Below are positions 48,048 through 61,588 of a stretch of DNA of 64,000 nucleotides, piece after piece. The DNA is taken from the NCBI GenBank assembly GCA_024195265.1, contig JAJLRJ010000003.1, positions 28,412,658 to 28,476,657 of the forward strand, read 5' to 3'. The position numbers and the translations under genes were made by a program. The notes beneath the pieces were generated by a model. It saw only the letters and a program-made list of their open reading frames with translations, was not told the origin of the DNA and did not search any database. Within the stretch, counting starts at the first letter, position 1. The number at the start of each line of letters is the position of its first letter. The stretch is from Dendrophyllia cribrosa (taxonomy: Eukaryota > Cnidaria > Anthozoa > Scleractinia > Dendrophylliidae).

Positions 48048-49178
48048 TAACGTTTTTTGCCTTACGAGTCATTACCTGTAAGACCCCGAAGAAGAAAGGC
48101 TGTGCCTTTCGAAATATTGGATATTTTACAAATATAGTCGTTTCCGTACAGTTTATCAGCCTTGCTTTTTTACCTAATCGTTTCATTATTTTATAGCTGA
48201 TTAGATCCTTTACCACAGGATCCGGTGCTTCTATTTCGTTACGGTGGTCCGTTGCAAATTACAGTTGCTTGTTTACACGTAAGCGAAAAAATACGAACGA
48301 GACCCATTCCTTAATTGACTCGAGAAGCAATTTTATTTGTATTTGCCGATGTAAATGCTAGGGCTTACAGTGTACACTGAACTTAAATACTAACACAGCA
48401 AGGCATGACATGAGGAAGAAATATATAAGACAAAATGATTTGTGGAACAGGGTTTTCCTTGTACAAACTCTCCCAGTTTATTTATTTATTTATTTTTTAA
48501 TTTAGGGATAGAAAGTCAGCCTTACATTCACTCGGGCCCCCTCCCCCCGGGGGGAGGGGGTGGGGGTAGTCTGCAAAGTTTCGGATGGGGGTGTGCCGCT
48601 GGGACTCTGAGACCCTTAACCTATACTCGACCAATATTTTAGCTGCATTTTGCACCCCTATTCTAGACTACACACCGAAAAACCCTACCCTATCCTAGAC
48701 CTATTCCAGACTCGCTATTTTCCAGAAACTCGTTCACCATCACAGTTGTTAGTCGCCCGGGTACACAACATTGGGGTTAAAATTGAACAGCTTCAAATCT
48801 CTCACACAAACAACAAAATAAATGTAAGGATTTTCGCTGGCTTTATGGCCCGATTGGCTATCCCAAACTGACTCGTTGTCTAGCCTGTGTATCGCCCAAC
48901 CTCCCAAGGGGACAGTTACTTTTGATCACACTTTTGATGCGTTGGTGGTGACACTAAGCGGCCGACGTGGACTGGGTGCTAGTTGCGTTACAGATTTGAA
49001 CCCAAGAGACTTATGGGTGGGAAGTTTCAGTCACACAAACGGAGTACATTGTTTTCGGAAAAATCAGATCCAAACTTTACTTTTTTGGGTGAAAGTAAAG
49101 CGTATAATAGCAGTTAAATATTTAAACTGCTAAAAAAAGCTCAGGAAATTTGCATTGTAAGCGCTATAAGGTTTTGAT
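48048..49178. other. intergenic stretch and promoter region of the quinone oxidoreductase
   Basis: The second copy of the G-run repeat lies at 48540-48735 (see 28241-29060). The rest up to the ATG at 49179 must hold the promoter and 5' UTR. I see no strong TATA box. Confidence 0.45.
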
Positions 49179-52100
49179 ATGAGGGCCATTCGTGTGTCAT
49201 CGTTCGGTGGACCCGATGTTTTAAAACTCCTTGCAGATGTACCAGTTCCTAGTGTTTCCAAGGGGCAGGTGAGAGTTTTGGACCAAGTTTTGTTCTTATT
49301 TTGTCACAAATTCTCAGAAATGCACCGTAAACAGAAATACTGAATAACTATTATAAACTAGGTTTGCTGAAGCTAGCCACGTGGTCATTAGTGTACTACA
49401 TGTAGCTTCAAATGCTGTTCCTGATCGTTCTTACCCCCACCCCAAGACTTTTCTTTCCCGTGTGGGAGGGACACGGCAAGGGATAAAACTTTTCAAAATT
49501 CCCAGTCAAAAGTGCCAATTTTCCCCCTTAGATCTATAGCTGGGACAAACACTCCACACACCCGGGCAGACAGAACAATCAAAGCTAAGAATCTAAGAAA
49601 TTCCCTATCCCCAAGAGGGACATGCACATAATAATAATTTGAATGACCCACATGTCTTTGGTCACTTGGGCAGTGAATAATACTTTGCCCTTTTAATAAG
49701 AAAAAATATCTATGTATATGTTGTGGTTGAATTTTGTTGTTAATTTTAATAATTTATTTTCAACCCAGTTTAATAGGCCATTTCCGAGTTGCCTTTAGCC
49801 TCTCTATCAAAGCGAGGCTAGGTGCGAAACCTTTCATATGAAAATGAGTTTTCATTCACATGCAAATGAGTTTTATTTGCATGTGAATGAAATCTCATTT
49901 TCAGATGAAAGGTTTCGCACCTAGCCTCGCTTTGATAGAGAGGCTGAAGACAACTCGGAAATGGCCTACATGTATTGTTGTTACTTTCACTTTCGTTTGC
50001 CTCAGATTATGAATGTGGGTCAAAGGAACTGCATGGTTTGAAAATTTCAAACCAAAATGAAATTTAAACCACAACACATACTCAGATCAGTTTATTTTTC
50101 ATTTAAAGTTGGCAATAATTACAACTTTGAACAAAGCTCAAGAAATTAAGAAGCAAAAGCTCAAATGATAGAGCACACATATACATGTATTACAAACGAG
50201 TACAGTTTAATTAGTATTCATGCATTGCAATTCCGTGTTCTTCAGTTGTTTCCGTGCAATTGGTACATGTACCATATCATTCATACTTCGCACCTTATTG
50301 TCAAAGACAACTGTTCAAAGCCAAGGCTGTTTTTTTAGGCAAGGCATTAGTTTTTATGTTGACGAACGGTACTTTTATAGTAGTCAGAAATAAACAAGAC
50401 GTACTCTGTCCAAGTAGGTTTTAAACCAACTGATCTTGTTTGCTATTTCTCTTAAGTACAAACAATTGCAACACTTGCATAGAACATTCTAGAAACATCT
50501 AAGATTGCATTACACAACATTCCTGAACAAAAGCTACCTTATGCATGTATTCTCATTGTAAAGTGATTGTTAAAGTCTCCCACAATAGTAATAATAATAA
50601 TAATAATATGATTTGCCGGCCCTGCAGGGTCCCCCAGTGAATGGCTGGTGATAGGTGTTTTAAATGCACAGTACATGTAAATGCAGCACCAAATTGTTAT
50701 TGGCACTGTGAGGCAAGGTCCTTCTCACAGGTGCATGTACTCCATAGTTGTATTTGCCAATTGGTCATAGTGGATAATATTCTATGTGAAAATTCCAGGT
50801 TTATATTAATTATTTAGTTTTCAGAACTTTTACAATAAAGTCCAAGAGTTTAAAGTTGTTGTTAAAAGTGAACAAGTTACAATGTATGTGCACTTGTAAT
50901 AAGTATCATTAACCTGGAAATTGATTGTACTCACCAAAATGGGTCAGGGATGCTCGATTTGCACTCGCCTGGGGATGAGTGGGTGCACAAGGAATAATAT
51001 TTCATCCCTGTTCATTAGGTGCTGGTTAAGATAGCAGCAGCCGGTGTTAATCCTGTAGATACTTACATCAGAAGTGGAACCTATGCAAGGAAACCAACAC
51101 TTCCTTACACACCAGGGTCTGATGGAGCTGGAGTGGTACACAGTGTGGGTGAAGGAGTTAAACAAGTTAAGGTAAGTTGATGTCATTAGTTCATATGTCT
51201 TGTGAGCTTTTAATATTGAGGGCCATATAGCTGTAAGTTGTAGTTTAAAATGGTTTTACAATGTAGGTCAAAATGATTTCAAACTAGTTTGATTATTTAC
51301 TTTTCTTTGTCTTACAAAATAAATAAGAACTAAACTAGTTTGAAATCATTTTGACCTAAAATTCAATTTACACTACAATATCTACCACTTATTCATCAAG
51401 GCATAATTGGGTCATTTTATTGTCATGCTTTTACCCTTGAGCTGATTGGATTGATTGATTGATTAATTCATTGCCTGTGCTTGCTTTTTGCTTGCTTGAT
51501 ACATGTACAAGTCATGTAGAATGATTGGTGCTGAATTTTCCTCAGCATGCATATAACCAGGAGCCTTAAGAAGGTGCCCTTTTTCCCATTATTTAAATTT
51601 GATTTTGCTTTGATTTTTATTTGCCTTCATGATGAGGGCTGTCACTACATTTTTAACTAGACGGGGAAGTGAAGAAGCAGGCGGGGAAAATTGGTTTCTG
51701 GCCTTGCCAGTGTTTTGATTTTCTATGAAAGTAGCCTTGGCTGAACTAAACAGATAAAAAAAAGATAATTCTGTGCCTTTCTCTTTTCCTTTTCTCATAT
51801 TAATTTCATAAATGTATTATTTATGGTGAATAAATAAGACAAAGGCAAATGGAAATCATTTACCGAAAACCAACTTTAACTCACAGCAACTGTCTTTAAG
51901 TTTTTTGAGTTTGTGTTGAATGCAGCACTTTTTGCCACCAGGAAGGAGACCGTGTGTTTGTGTGTGGGAGCATATCAGGGACGTATGCTGAGCTTGCACT
52001 GTGTAATGCCGTCAGTGTTCATCCTCTGCCAGAAAACACGTCTTTCAGTCAAGGAGCAGCCATTTATGTGCCTTATTATACAGCTTACAGGGCACTATTT

Positions 52101-55100
52101 CAGAGGTACATTTTATATGCACAGTGTATATAATTTATGTATGTTGTTATGGTGATGATGGTACAGTAGTTATAGTGGTAATGATGATAATTATGATGGT
52201 TTTAATGCCGATGATTACAAAAACAAAACCTCGTAACCTCATATTCTTTCATGCTCATTCCATTTAATTTCTCAACTGAAGTAAAAATATCAGCAGATAT
52301 ACAATTTTAAAAGTGTTAATTAGGCTCTGTAGTATTCTCTCATTACAGATTTCATACATGCACATGTACATGCAGACTTCTGGAGGAACACTTTATATAA
52401 TTTCCTTTCTAACATTGCTATGTAGTTTAAGTGTTTTAATTTACAAATGTGCTCCATGCAGGCTTCGAGCCAAGGCAGGGGAGACAGTGTTAATCCATGG
52501 AGCAAGTGGTGGAGTAAGTACATGTAACAAGTGCTATTTTCAGAAATTTTATTAGTTTAATAAATACAATTAATAAATTTATTTATTTATTAATTAATAT
52601 AATAATACAGCTCTACTTGTACACATGAAAGTGGAAATATTTTCAAATTATACATGTAGTTATCTTGATTTTCTGGCGGCAAACCGCCTACTGCAAGAAA
52701 GTAAATTTTACAATAATATATTTAATTTAACCTGAATTATAACTCATTGGTCTAGTTGGCTGTAGGTTTGGGACTGTAATCAATTAAAATGTATTACTTG
52801 AATTTTGAGTTTGTAAATCCACTTATTAGCCGGCTTAAGGTTAGTGTCAGGTACATGTAGTTTTGGAAGAAATTCATGAGAAATGTACTTGAGTTTTATA
52901 AGAGACATGTCTCCAGAATGTCCTGTATTCAATTCCTGTTTAAAGGTCTGCTTTTCACTTGTAGGTTGGTTTAGCAGCAGTTCAGTTGGCCAAGGCTTAT
53001 GGAATGAAGGTTATGGGAACTGCAGGAACCAGTGATGGTGAGAAGGCAGTGAAACAAGCTGGGGCTTCCCTTGTGTTCAACCACAGACAGGATGGCTATA
53101 TCCAAAATATTCTGGTGGGGCTAAATGTTAATTACTCATGTGCGTAGCGGCATGAGTTATAAAATGGCCTCTGTTTTTCTTATTTTTCTTCTTATTTTTA
53201 TTTTTATTTTTTTTTGGTGTTACGATTTTGCATGCAAATGTATGCACGCATATTTTAAATTGTGCACTTCCGGTTCATAGCTTTGCCATTAATTACTCTT
53301 CCTGTTTAGTGACTTCCGGATACTCCCACTTCCGGTAAAACAGCGTTACTGAAGTGTAACGACAGCATCTCCTATAACCATACTTACATTACTAATGTTC
53401 ACGTTAGGAATATATACATTGTAAGACTAAGAAGAATCACTGGCTTCATTGTGGTACAGCCTTTATTTACAAAACATTCAATAGTAAACAACGTGGTTTG
53501 CAGGAACGATGACTGAATGAAAGGAGTAACTCTTCTCCATGTTGGACATCTTCTTGTCATGTTTAAAATATATCATAAAACTTTCTTATGCATGTGCATG
53601 AGTTTTGGCTGCTTGGAGCCTCTTGTTGCAGTATATTGTTTGTAGTACTTTTATGTTGATTGTAAACATGTTACTTTGGAACTGTTAAATTCTGACTGTA
53701 GTTGCAGCAATAAATAAAGTTGAAGTACTTAGCTGCACATATCAGTGTACACTGGTGGTTTTGGATCTACAATAACATCTACCTGGCATACAAACTTGTG
53801 GTTTCATAAGAATGCAGTAGACCATAATTTTATTTTCGCACCACTGCCCCACCCATGTATGTAGAAATATGCTAGGTGATTTCCACATTTTCCACACTGC
53901 TGCATTTATATACCATGGCCTATTTTCACTAGCAATTAAAGAAAAATGTGGAAAAAAAAAATGTGACAAATTAAATAAACACGACTTGCCTCCTCCAGTT
54001 ATCTGTCAGTTATATCTTTCATAATTTTCCGCTGTAAAGGTGATTGCTGTTACACGTAGTAGTAATTTTTTGTGCAACTTGTCTTGCAAAAAAGATTTTG
54101 CAATTTCCATGTACAATGTTTTATGTTACAATTGCCATGCAACTTATAATTGTCTTGCAAAAAAAATTGAATCCATTAGTTGAAAAATTATGCAAACAAT
54201 GTACGTCACATCCATGCTGGGCTGTGATTTGTTGACTTTAAAAGTGTGGCAAATCAAGTTGCAAGAGCCATGTTACACATTTATTTTTGTTGTGCAACTT
54301 AAAGAAATTTGTTGCAAAAAGTAGAAAATGATTCATGCAACTTTTTGTGCAACTTAAAAAACAAAACCTCAGTTGCAGAAGGGAGTATTGCATGTACAAA
54401 TTGTGCATGCAACTTGCAACAATTGTTTTGATAATACAAGTTGCACAAAAGATTGCTTCGTGTAACAGCACCGTTAGACTTCTGGCATACAGCAGCTCAA
54501 TTGCTTTGCCTTTTTACAGTACAATTTAAGTTTTCATTCTCTTTTTTTAGGATTCAACTGATGGCCAAGGTGCAGATGTTATTGTAGAGATGTTAGCAAA
54601 TGCCAATCTTACTAAAGATCTTCAGCTTGTTGCAATGAAAGGACGCATAGGGGTATGCACACAAGCCATACATGCAGTATAATAGATTAAGCTAAAGTGT
54701 AAAAAAACACAAAATGTAATAATTATGTCGTGTGGTTTAATTTTTGTGTAGGTTTACAGTTTGAATTTTTTTTTTCTTTACCTTAGTTTGAAACTGGTTT
54801 TGAAATCATTACACCAAAAATAGTGTAAACACAAAATGCTTCTAACTGACCTTTTTATAATGTACTGTACATGTAAACATTTATACCAATAACAATACTA
54901 TACATGTATGTGGAACTACACCATTTAATCTAGTTTGTTGCACATGTATGTATATGATTGTATTTCAAAACTTTCAAAACTTGAATTAAATTTGAAATAC
55001 ATTTTTGGGCCTGCAGGCACTTACCTTTTTCATTAATTACTGTTGTCCTGCCCTTAAATATAGGTGCCCCCTTAGTTTGCTATAAAATATACATGTAAAC

Positions 55101-56634
55101 ACCACTTGCCTTCTTAAAAAAAGAATAGAAGTATCTTTACATGTATAAAAAAGAATGTGTGTACATTTTAATTGGACAGAAGATGAGTTTTGTCATGCAA
55201 TGAATTATCCCCGACCCCACACCTGAAAACAAATTTAAATAATTACATTTTGAAACAATCTTTTGTGAAAACACTTGAGAAAAATTAGGGCTTATTGATT
55301 GGTCATTACTTCCTTTTTATTTGAAAACTTGTTTATTCCCTCTAGTCCAATTAATAAAAAAAGTGAAATTCATTTACTTTATACATTACTTTTCTTTTGA
55401 ACGTACAGTAAAGTAAGGGTAATGTTACATTGTGATCTAAGGCCACCTCTGCAAACGTTTCATGGACAGATACAAATATTATAGGGTCAGTTGGGCGGAT
55501 CCCTGACAGCACAATACAATTACATTGTATTTCTTGTTTATTATGCCTGTTCTAAAAAGAGACAAAAATATAAAGACTGTAATTGCCCCCCACCCTTTAA
55601 AGCGTTTAAATCCATTGTTTTTTTTTTTGTTTCAGGTTGTGGGTAACAGAGGAACAATTGAAATTAATCCAAGAGATACAATGGCTAAGGAATCCAGTAT
55701 CATTGGTGTTATGTTAGGTCATGCTACAGAGGTAAACAAATAACTATTTATGGTACAAATAATTACACATGTAGTATTGAAATAATTTATATTCCTTGTA
55801 TAATAACAATTTGATACCTTGGGACAACTAATTACAATGAGTCCAGAACAGTATTCATGCACTCCTTTCATGTATAGCTCTGCCCTGTTGTGTTTTTTCT
55901 GTGGTTGTTTTAGTGAATTGTCAGGCTGCTCTAAAAAAACAGCTTTTTAAAAATATCAGGGCATGGTACTTTTTGGGAGTTATTTGAAAAAAAGTTATTT
56001 GAATTAAGTAAATTTGTAAAAAAAAAAAAACATTAAGAATTCCTCTACTGCGGCAGTGTAAGGTCCATATTGGACAAATATTGGTCTCATTGAAAAACAT
56101 TTTCCCATCCTCACACTCCTTTGTGCAATAACATGTATTTACATTCGCTTCCATTGGGGCGAAATGAGGGAGGTTTGCTATCCCTTTAAAACTTTCTGTT
56201 CAGTCCTTTCACTCATGGAGTCAATCCTTAAGTCTAATTGTTTTTTAATAGCATATTGGATAACAACACAAAGTGTGACCATTCAAACGAACACAGTATA
56301 GTGTTGTGATAATATTTATTATGGTTCTGTTAGTTTTTCACTTAACTTCACAAGATCTAACCATGTTAATCTGGCCACAATATACAGAGGCTAATGAACA
56401 GTCTGCTTAGTCTACAGTGTACATACTACTTGGTATTGAAAATAACATTTGAATTCATTACGCTTGTTTAAGGATGAGAAGCAGGAGATGACGGCTGCAA
56501 TAGCAGCAGGGCTCCAAGCAGGATTCTTGAATCCAATAGTTGGACAGGAATATCCACTGAACCAAGCTCCAGATGCACACAGGGATATCATAGAAGGCAA
56601 AGGAGCAAAGGGAAAAGTGGTCCTGCTACCTTAG
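49179..56634 (+). CDS. CRYZ: zeta-crystallin-like NADPH:quinone oxidoreductase
   Basis: A complete gene in eight exons: 49179-49268, 51019-51171, 51942-52105, 52462-52513, 52965-53114, 54551-54652, 55636-55731 and 56473-56634. All introns are GT-AG and every phase joins to one 322-aa frame, close to the roughly 330 aa of vertebrate zeta-crystallin. The start is [17 protein letters not shown]. Exon 2 carries [20 protein letters not shown] and PGSDGAGVV of the GroES-like substrate domain. The exon 4-5 junction gives the nucleotide-binding turn GASGGVG (149-155) of the Rossmann fold. The zinc-ligand pattern of classical alcohol dehydrogenases is absent, as expected for this medium-chain subfamily. 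The family reduces quinones by one electron with NADPH in the cytosol, and some members bind AU-rich RNA. Introns 2 and 5 hold foldback elements. Orthology to CRYZ rather than another QOR paralogue is likely but not proven. Confidence 0.93.
49774..49968. mobile_element. 195-bp palindromic MITE in intron 1
   Basis: TAGGCCATTTCCGAGTTG at 49774 is matched by its complement ending at 49968. The stem continues through CCTCTCTATCAAAGCGAGGC and GTGCGAAACCTTTCAT to a centre of ATTCACATGCAAATGAG. The outermost TA may be the target duplication. Confidence 0.85.
51264..51358. repeat. 95-bp inverted repeat in intron 2
   Basis: Perfect 27-bp arms (TAGGTCAAAATGATTTCAAA... and its complement) around a 41-bp A/T-rich loop. 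The outer flanks GTAGTTTAAAATGG / TTTACACTAC suggest that the palindrome was once longer. Confidence 0.85.
54039..54472. mobile_element. MITE in intron 5
   Basis: The ends GGTGATTGCTGTTACACG (54039) and CGTGTAACAGCACC (ending 54472) are inverted, followed inwards by TTTTGTGCAACTTGT / ACAAGTTGCACAAAA. The interior has many TTGTGCAACTT and TTGCAA subrepeats on both strands. No clear target duplication. Absent coding capacity. Confidence 0.7.
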
Positions 56635-58005
56635 TAGATAAGTATCTTGAAGAGAGCTCACTGTTGAATGATTTCCTTAGAGAAGTAAATACTGCTAGAG
56701 ATATAAAGAAATTACCGAAAGCTCCATTGTTAGCTATCTAGAAACTTGAGTGTATACTCAGTGTTGTGGTTTGATAAATATTTTTTTTATTGATTTTTTT
56801 ATCATATTGTAAGTTAGTTCTGAAAAACCAAGTTGGAAGAACTAATAAACTACATGTATTGTATTTGTATTGTCATATTGTACAATGCCCATGTATTTGT
56901 CTCAAATTCATTTTCATAATCTGAGACAAATGAAAACAAAAATCTACTTGGTTTGAAATTTTTTATCCCCCAAAAAGTTAAAGTGCAACATATATAATGA
57001 GACTACTTGTATGAGGTAATTCTATACAATTTAAAATCCTTCAATTCAATACTATAAAAAATAGCAAATTACAAATACCATTTATGTATTATTATTTAAC
57101 AGTAAACTAATGGAAGTAGTAATATTAACATGGTGCCAAGTACATAGTACTTAGTGATTAAAAACTTGACAAATGTAATCATGCATGCAAATTTAGTGCA
57201 TATTATTTGTTTATGTCAAAACAGTAACAATCTAATTTTCATTGTAACTTTTTATGTAAAAAGAAACAGTTTTTGTTATTAATAATATATAATTTATGTA
57301 CATAATACAAATATACATTGAAAGTATGCCTTCTAATAATAATGTTTCTCGGGGTTGTAGCTGTTATTTATAATTATTTTGAAAACCTAATGAGATAAAT
57401 ATGTTCTAGGCAATTTTCATTTCTTAAAGTAGGTGTACGCAAATTACTGTGCAGATGTTTAAATTGTATTGTTTTTTTTTTATGAAATCATACACATTTA
57501 TTAACAAAATGCGAAGAATTAAGTCATCCCTGTCTGACATCACCAGTCTGCTTAGAAAGCAGTTAAATTTCATGGTACTTATTGTGTTACCACTAATAGT
57601 AATGTAGACACATTATGAAAAGTATTACATCTAAGAATGGGTAATTTTATAAGGTGGAAACTGTTAAAAAAATTTACAGTCTTTCCCAAATAAAGTCACC
57701 TTTTTTCTGGGTATCATAAACACAAATATAAAATTACGTTTGAAAATAAAAATGATGATAATATGAACATCAGTAAATTCGTCCACAAGGCTAACATCAT
57801 ATTCATTAGCAGAAACAAGAGTAATCTTTTTTATTTATCACTCCACATGCATGTTGCATTCGCTTGTCCTGATGGGCGGTAGCTATTCTATTAACTCTTT
57901 TTTTAAAACAAAAACTATGATGAGTAATTGTATAATTGATCGATTTTATGCTGTCCAGAACTGTTACCTTCTACCCATTTATGATACATACATGTACAAT
58001 CGTTT
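56635..58005. other. 3' UTR and tail-to-tail intergenic region
   Basis: The first 215 bp are the 3' UTR of the quinone oxidoreductase. The rest is very AT-rich sequence between two convergent genes. No gene seen. Confidence 0.55.
56844..56849 (+). terminator. poly(A) signal of the quinone oxidoreductase gene
   Basis: AATAAA, 209 bp after the TAG stop codon, in AT-rich sequence. Confidence 0.5.
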
Positions 58006-58283
58006 TTCATTCATTCGTTCGTTTTTTCGTTCGTTTGTTCGTTCGTTCGTTCATTCATTCGTTCATTCATTCTTTCATTCACACATTCGTTCTTTTTTTC
58101 ATTCATTCATTCATTCACTCACTCACTCACTCACTCACTCACTCACTCACTCACTCACTCACTCACTCACTCACTCACTCACTCACTCACTCACTCACTC
58201 ACTCACTCACTCACTCACTCACTCATTCATTCATACATTGGTTCGTCCATTCATACATTCGTTCATTAACTCATTCATTCACT
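58006..58283. repeat. (ATTC)n/(ACTC)n microsatellite
   Basis: Mixed ATTC/GTTC tetranucleotides (58006-58115), then about 27 ACTC units (58116-58223), then ATTC again. The FIHS/LTHS-rich frames across it are not genes. It lies just beyond the 3' end of the TNF-receptor gene. Confidence 0.95.
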
Positions 58284-58343
58284 CTAAAATTTTTATGTTG
58301 TAGTATTTTACGTTCTATCACAACTGTGATATGTAGGTTAAAT

Positions 58344-60987
58344 TTAATTCATTTGATCTCTGAAGTGCTTCTGTACAAATGAAGCAGTATCTGCGTGGTT
58401 TACATCTGAACTATTTAAAGCGTCCACAAGCTCAGCAACAGTTCTGCCCTTACAGCCAAGTAAGTCCAGCAATTGTCTAGTAGGGCTTCCTGCAGGGGTT
58501 ATGTATTCGTTTTCCAAATTAATGAGAACATCTTCTTCAATGTTAAGTTTTCTACCAACTTTCTGCCAGCCATAAAGTCGTTCTCCATTGCGGCGTCCAT
58601 CCAGCTTAATAGCAAGTAAGTCCATAAGATCCAGGGGAATTTCCGTCAGAGCCAACCCTGTAAGAACACATTTATCAAATTGAAAACATTTCCTTTGACA
58701 GCCTTTGACAACTTTTATATACAGTACACGTAATTTATGTACCGTTGGAAGCATATTAATAAATCTTACAACATATATAGATTGTTTTGGTATATATAAA
58801 AAAGGACAAGAATAATATCAAAATTGCCTTAAAGTGAAGTTAGATATCGTAAGGGCCACACAAAACATTTTATTTTCAGCTGCCAACAGGCTTGTTATCA
58901 GTTATCATGTTGCAGTTAAGACTTGTGTTAAATCATGTTCCCACATAATTTTATAGCCCGAGATCTATATATGATGTTTCTCATGCAAATACAGGCTCGC
59001 TTATTTTGAAAGATTTTGAACTTTTCATAAGTTAATGGTAATTATGTGAACATGATTTTCTGTGGCTTTGGATTGGTGTGGTGGGGGTAGCTGTTGGTGG
59101 TAGGGGTGGAGAAAATGAAATTCAGTGATTCCTTACTTTCAAGACCGCCAGTATCTGCATCTGTTTCACCGTCTGATTAAAGAGAGGAAGAAAGGCAATG
59201 TGATTAAAACAAAAACAATTCAATAGATTCATTTTCAAAACACTTTCAAAGTCCCCACATAGCAATAGTGATGAAATAATTTGAAGTTGTATTCATATAG
59301 CCTTATGCTTTCTGAACAAAAAATGCATATGGCTATAGCCACACTCCTTTTAATATTTATTTTTATTTTAATTAAAATATTTTTTAACCATTTATTTAAG
59401 TAATTAAAATCAACTAAAATACCTTATAACCGAAGGTTTTGAGAAAAACAATTAACAAATTAAAAAATTAGGATGATAACAATGTGATAAAAAACTGTAT
59501 CTTTAGTCTATTTTTAATTTCAAACTTATAAGTAAATTCGATGTAAATTACAAACTGACATTGTGTGTGATATCCTGCAACATTTGACTTAGGAAATGAA
59601 GACATGGCGTTTTCAAACGTTATTCCACAGTTTTGTTATGGCAATGACGAAGACGTAGTTTTTGTTTTCTGTTAGTGTTTCGATTTCAGAAAGGGATATG
59701 TGCTTAAAATGTATAATCAGTGCCGTATGGCATTTACGTGCAGATCTGGAGAAGAATAAACTTTACCGATTATAGTGAAGTTGCCTTACGTTTTCATTAT
59801 TTGCTCTAAAATAAATGTTTTCTTGTTAGGAGGATTTGTATTCTGGCATATTACATGTAGAATGAAGGATATAGGATCTTTAAGAGAAACTGTGACATCA
59901 TTATAAGTAGCTTTTTCGTAGCTATTCAGCAGCGTCTTTCTGTGTCGTTATGAATTTTTTCTCACGTGGAACAGTACTGAAATGTATCCTGAGCCTTCTT
60001 ACTTTTGAGTGTTGAAGGTTAACTATTCTTACCTGATTGCGGTGTTGAATTATAGAATACTGGTAGGTATTCGTCTTTATCTCCTGTATACTTGACACAA
60101 CATGTTATGTTGTAACTACTTCCCTGTGCCTGCCCAGATTTGATTCTTTTCCAGAAATTGCATATGACGATTACGGCAATGAAAATAAGTACCAGAAGTC
60201 CAAAGCTCGCTCGTTCTTTGAGATCACCAAAATAGCTTGAGTTTAGCGGCATTGTTGGCTCCGTTCCTTTTTGTTTTAAAAATTTTAAAACTGGCGCGGT
60301 AAAATTATACCCTGAGTTTTCAGCAGACGTGTAAATCAGAGAAATATGTTCCCATTTGATGTCACTGATTCTTTCAGCCGGTGTGGTAAATGTTTGGATG
60401 AAATATTTCTGCAATGTTAAAGCATGGTTTTGCTTATTTTCCATTTGTCGGACGTAGTTTTTCCTGTTACACTGCTTCAAATAAATGCACTGTAACTTTG
60501 CAAAACTCCTTCCACAGCAGCTGGAGCACTTCTTACAGGATTCCATTGTCAAATCTGCTTGGTAATGTCCCCGAGAGCAATCTCCACATTGCCTGCTTTT
60601 CTGTGGTGTAGATGGGCTTATGGTGTCTCGCAGGCTACAATTGTGGCATGGTTTGCATGCGCCACTGCTGTGTTCCTCTGAAAAGGTTTTTGGCGATACG
60701 CATATTGTGCATTTAATGGGGCTGTCTATGAATATGGTGCTGCCACATGGTGGTGTGGGTTCCTGACCTGGGGGACATTCTGGACATGCTTTGCACTTGA
60801 TGGTTACATTTTTGTTATCCAAAATCTTGTATGATGAGGTTACACATTGGACATTGAAGCCATCGGGATGTTCACTGTCCTCTTGGGGCAATTTCCTATA
60901 AAGGCACCAAAGCTGTGCAATAAAGAAAAAATGGAAAATACTTTTATATTTTAAACTACTTAAGTCGAAATAAGCTGCATTCCACAT
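58344..60987 (-). CDS. TNF receptor superfamily member with death domain (EDAR/TROY-like)
   Basis: Exons on the minus strand: up to 60987-60033, 59172-59137 (36 bp) and 58657-58344. Acceptors (TTTAATCAG, TTCTTACAG) and donors (CAG|GTAAGA, AAA|GTAAGG) join with matching phases, giving 434 aa if the ATG at 60987 is used. The ectodomain has cysteine-rich TNFR repeats: CKACPECPPGQEPTPPCG (65-82), CTIC...CKPCHNC (93-117), CGDCSRGHYQADLTMESCKKC (134-154) and CCG. One membrane span is at about 262-279 (FGLLVLIFIAVIVICNFW). The last exon is a death domain beginning LALTEIPLDLMDLLA, with the helical pattern W.KVG..L......I. Such receptors trimerise on TNF-family ligands and recruit death-domain adaptors. 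The PPGQEP..CG spacing recalls EDAR/TROY. The 5' end is uncertain: a good acceptor at 60912 (TTGCACAG|CTT) suggests a separate signal-peptide exon upstream; otherwise SIFHFFFIAQLW may serve as the signal. Confidence 0.85.
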
Positions 60988-61579
60988 TTGGTATTTTTAT
61001 GTCTCTTTGTATCTCATACAATTGAACATATTTTATTATTGTAGAAGCAATAAGTATCCATGCTTTTGCTAATTGGGGATTGTTTAAATCAAGTATCATA
61101 ACGTTATAGAGAAAGAAAAATATTGTCTTTATGCCTTTCTGTACTCCATATATCCAGCTGTTGGTTCTATGTCAGAATTTGATTGTCAATATTCGTTTTT
61201 TGAACTCCTTTTAGTATCGAAGTGTTTTGAAATCATACCTGATTAAAGTATTTAGGAATATATTACATGGAAAGCAGTGTATTATTGATTCCAAAGTAAA
61301 AGGAAAGAAAGAACGAAAGCCGTGTGATGATGGGTACATAAACATAGTCCTGTATAAGTTGAAAGTATACGTTCCAAATGACACTTGCTTCACACTGCAG
61401 GCTATTATCCACGTGCAGGAAGCTCCGATGACATCGCGTTTCGCTAAATTATGATAAGGCCTCCCCCTCTTCATTCACCTCAAACACGCCAGTCGGCCCG
61501 GGGACAGGGGTGTCAATCATTAAACTAAGGCTCCATAGGGGTCTGTGGGGCCTTAAAATGGGTGTCCCAGAAACTAGCC
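60988..61579. other. region between divergent receptor and CARD-like genes
   Basis: It may contain an unidentified 5' exon of the receptor. A donor-like ATCAG|GTATGA on the minus strand at 61239 does not give an open phase-0 exon, so I do not call it. Confidence 0.4.
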
Positions 61580-61588
61580 TTATATATC
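61580..61588 (+). promoter_or_regulatory. possible TATA box of the CARD-like ORF
   Basis: TTATATATC, 123-131 bp before the ATG at 61711. A second candidate (TGTATATAC) is only about 12 bp before it. Assigned on position alone. Confidence 0.35.

Noticed and set aside
47456..48050. 102-aa minus and 97-aa plus frames
   Set aside because: They lie across the inverted-repeat element, and the frames mirror its arms.
57851..58382. 148-150-aa frames with Thr-His-Ser-Leu repeats
   Set aside because: Translations of the ACTC/ATTC microsatellite.
61239..61474. Upstream signal-peptide exon for the TNF receptor ending in ATCAG|GTATGA
   Set aside because: The phase needed to join the acceptor at 60912 meets a stop codon with no ATG after it.
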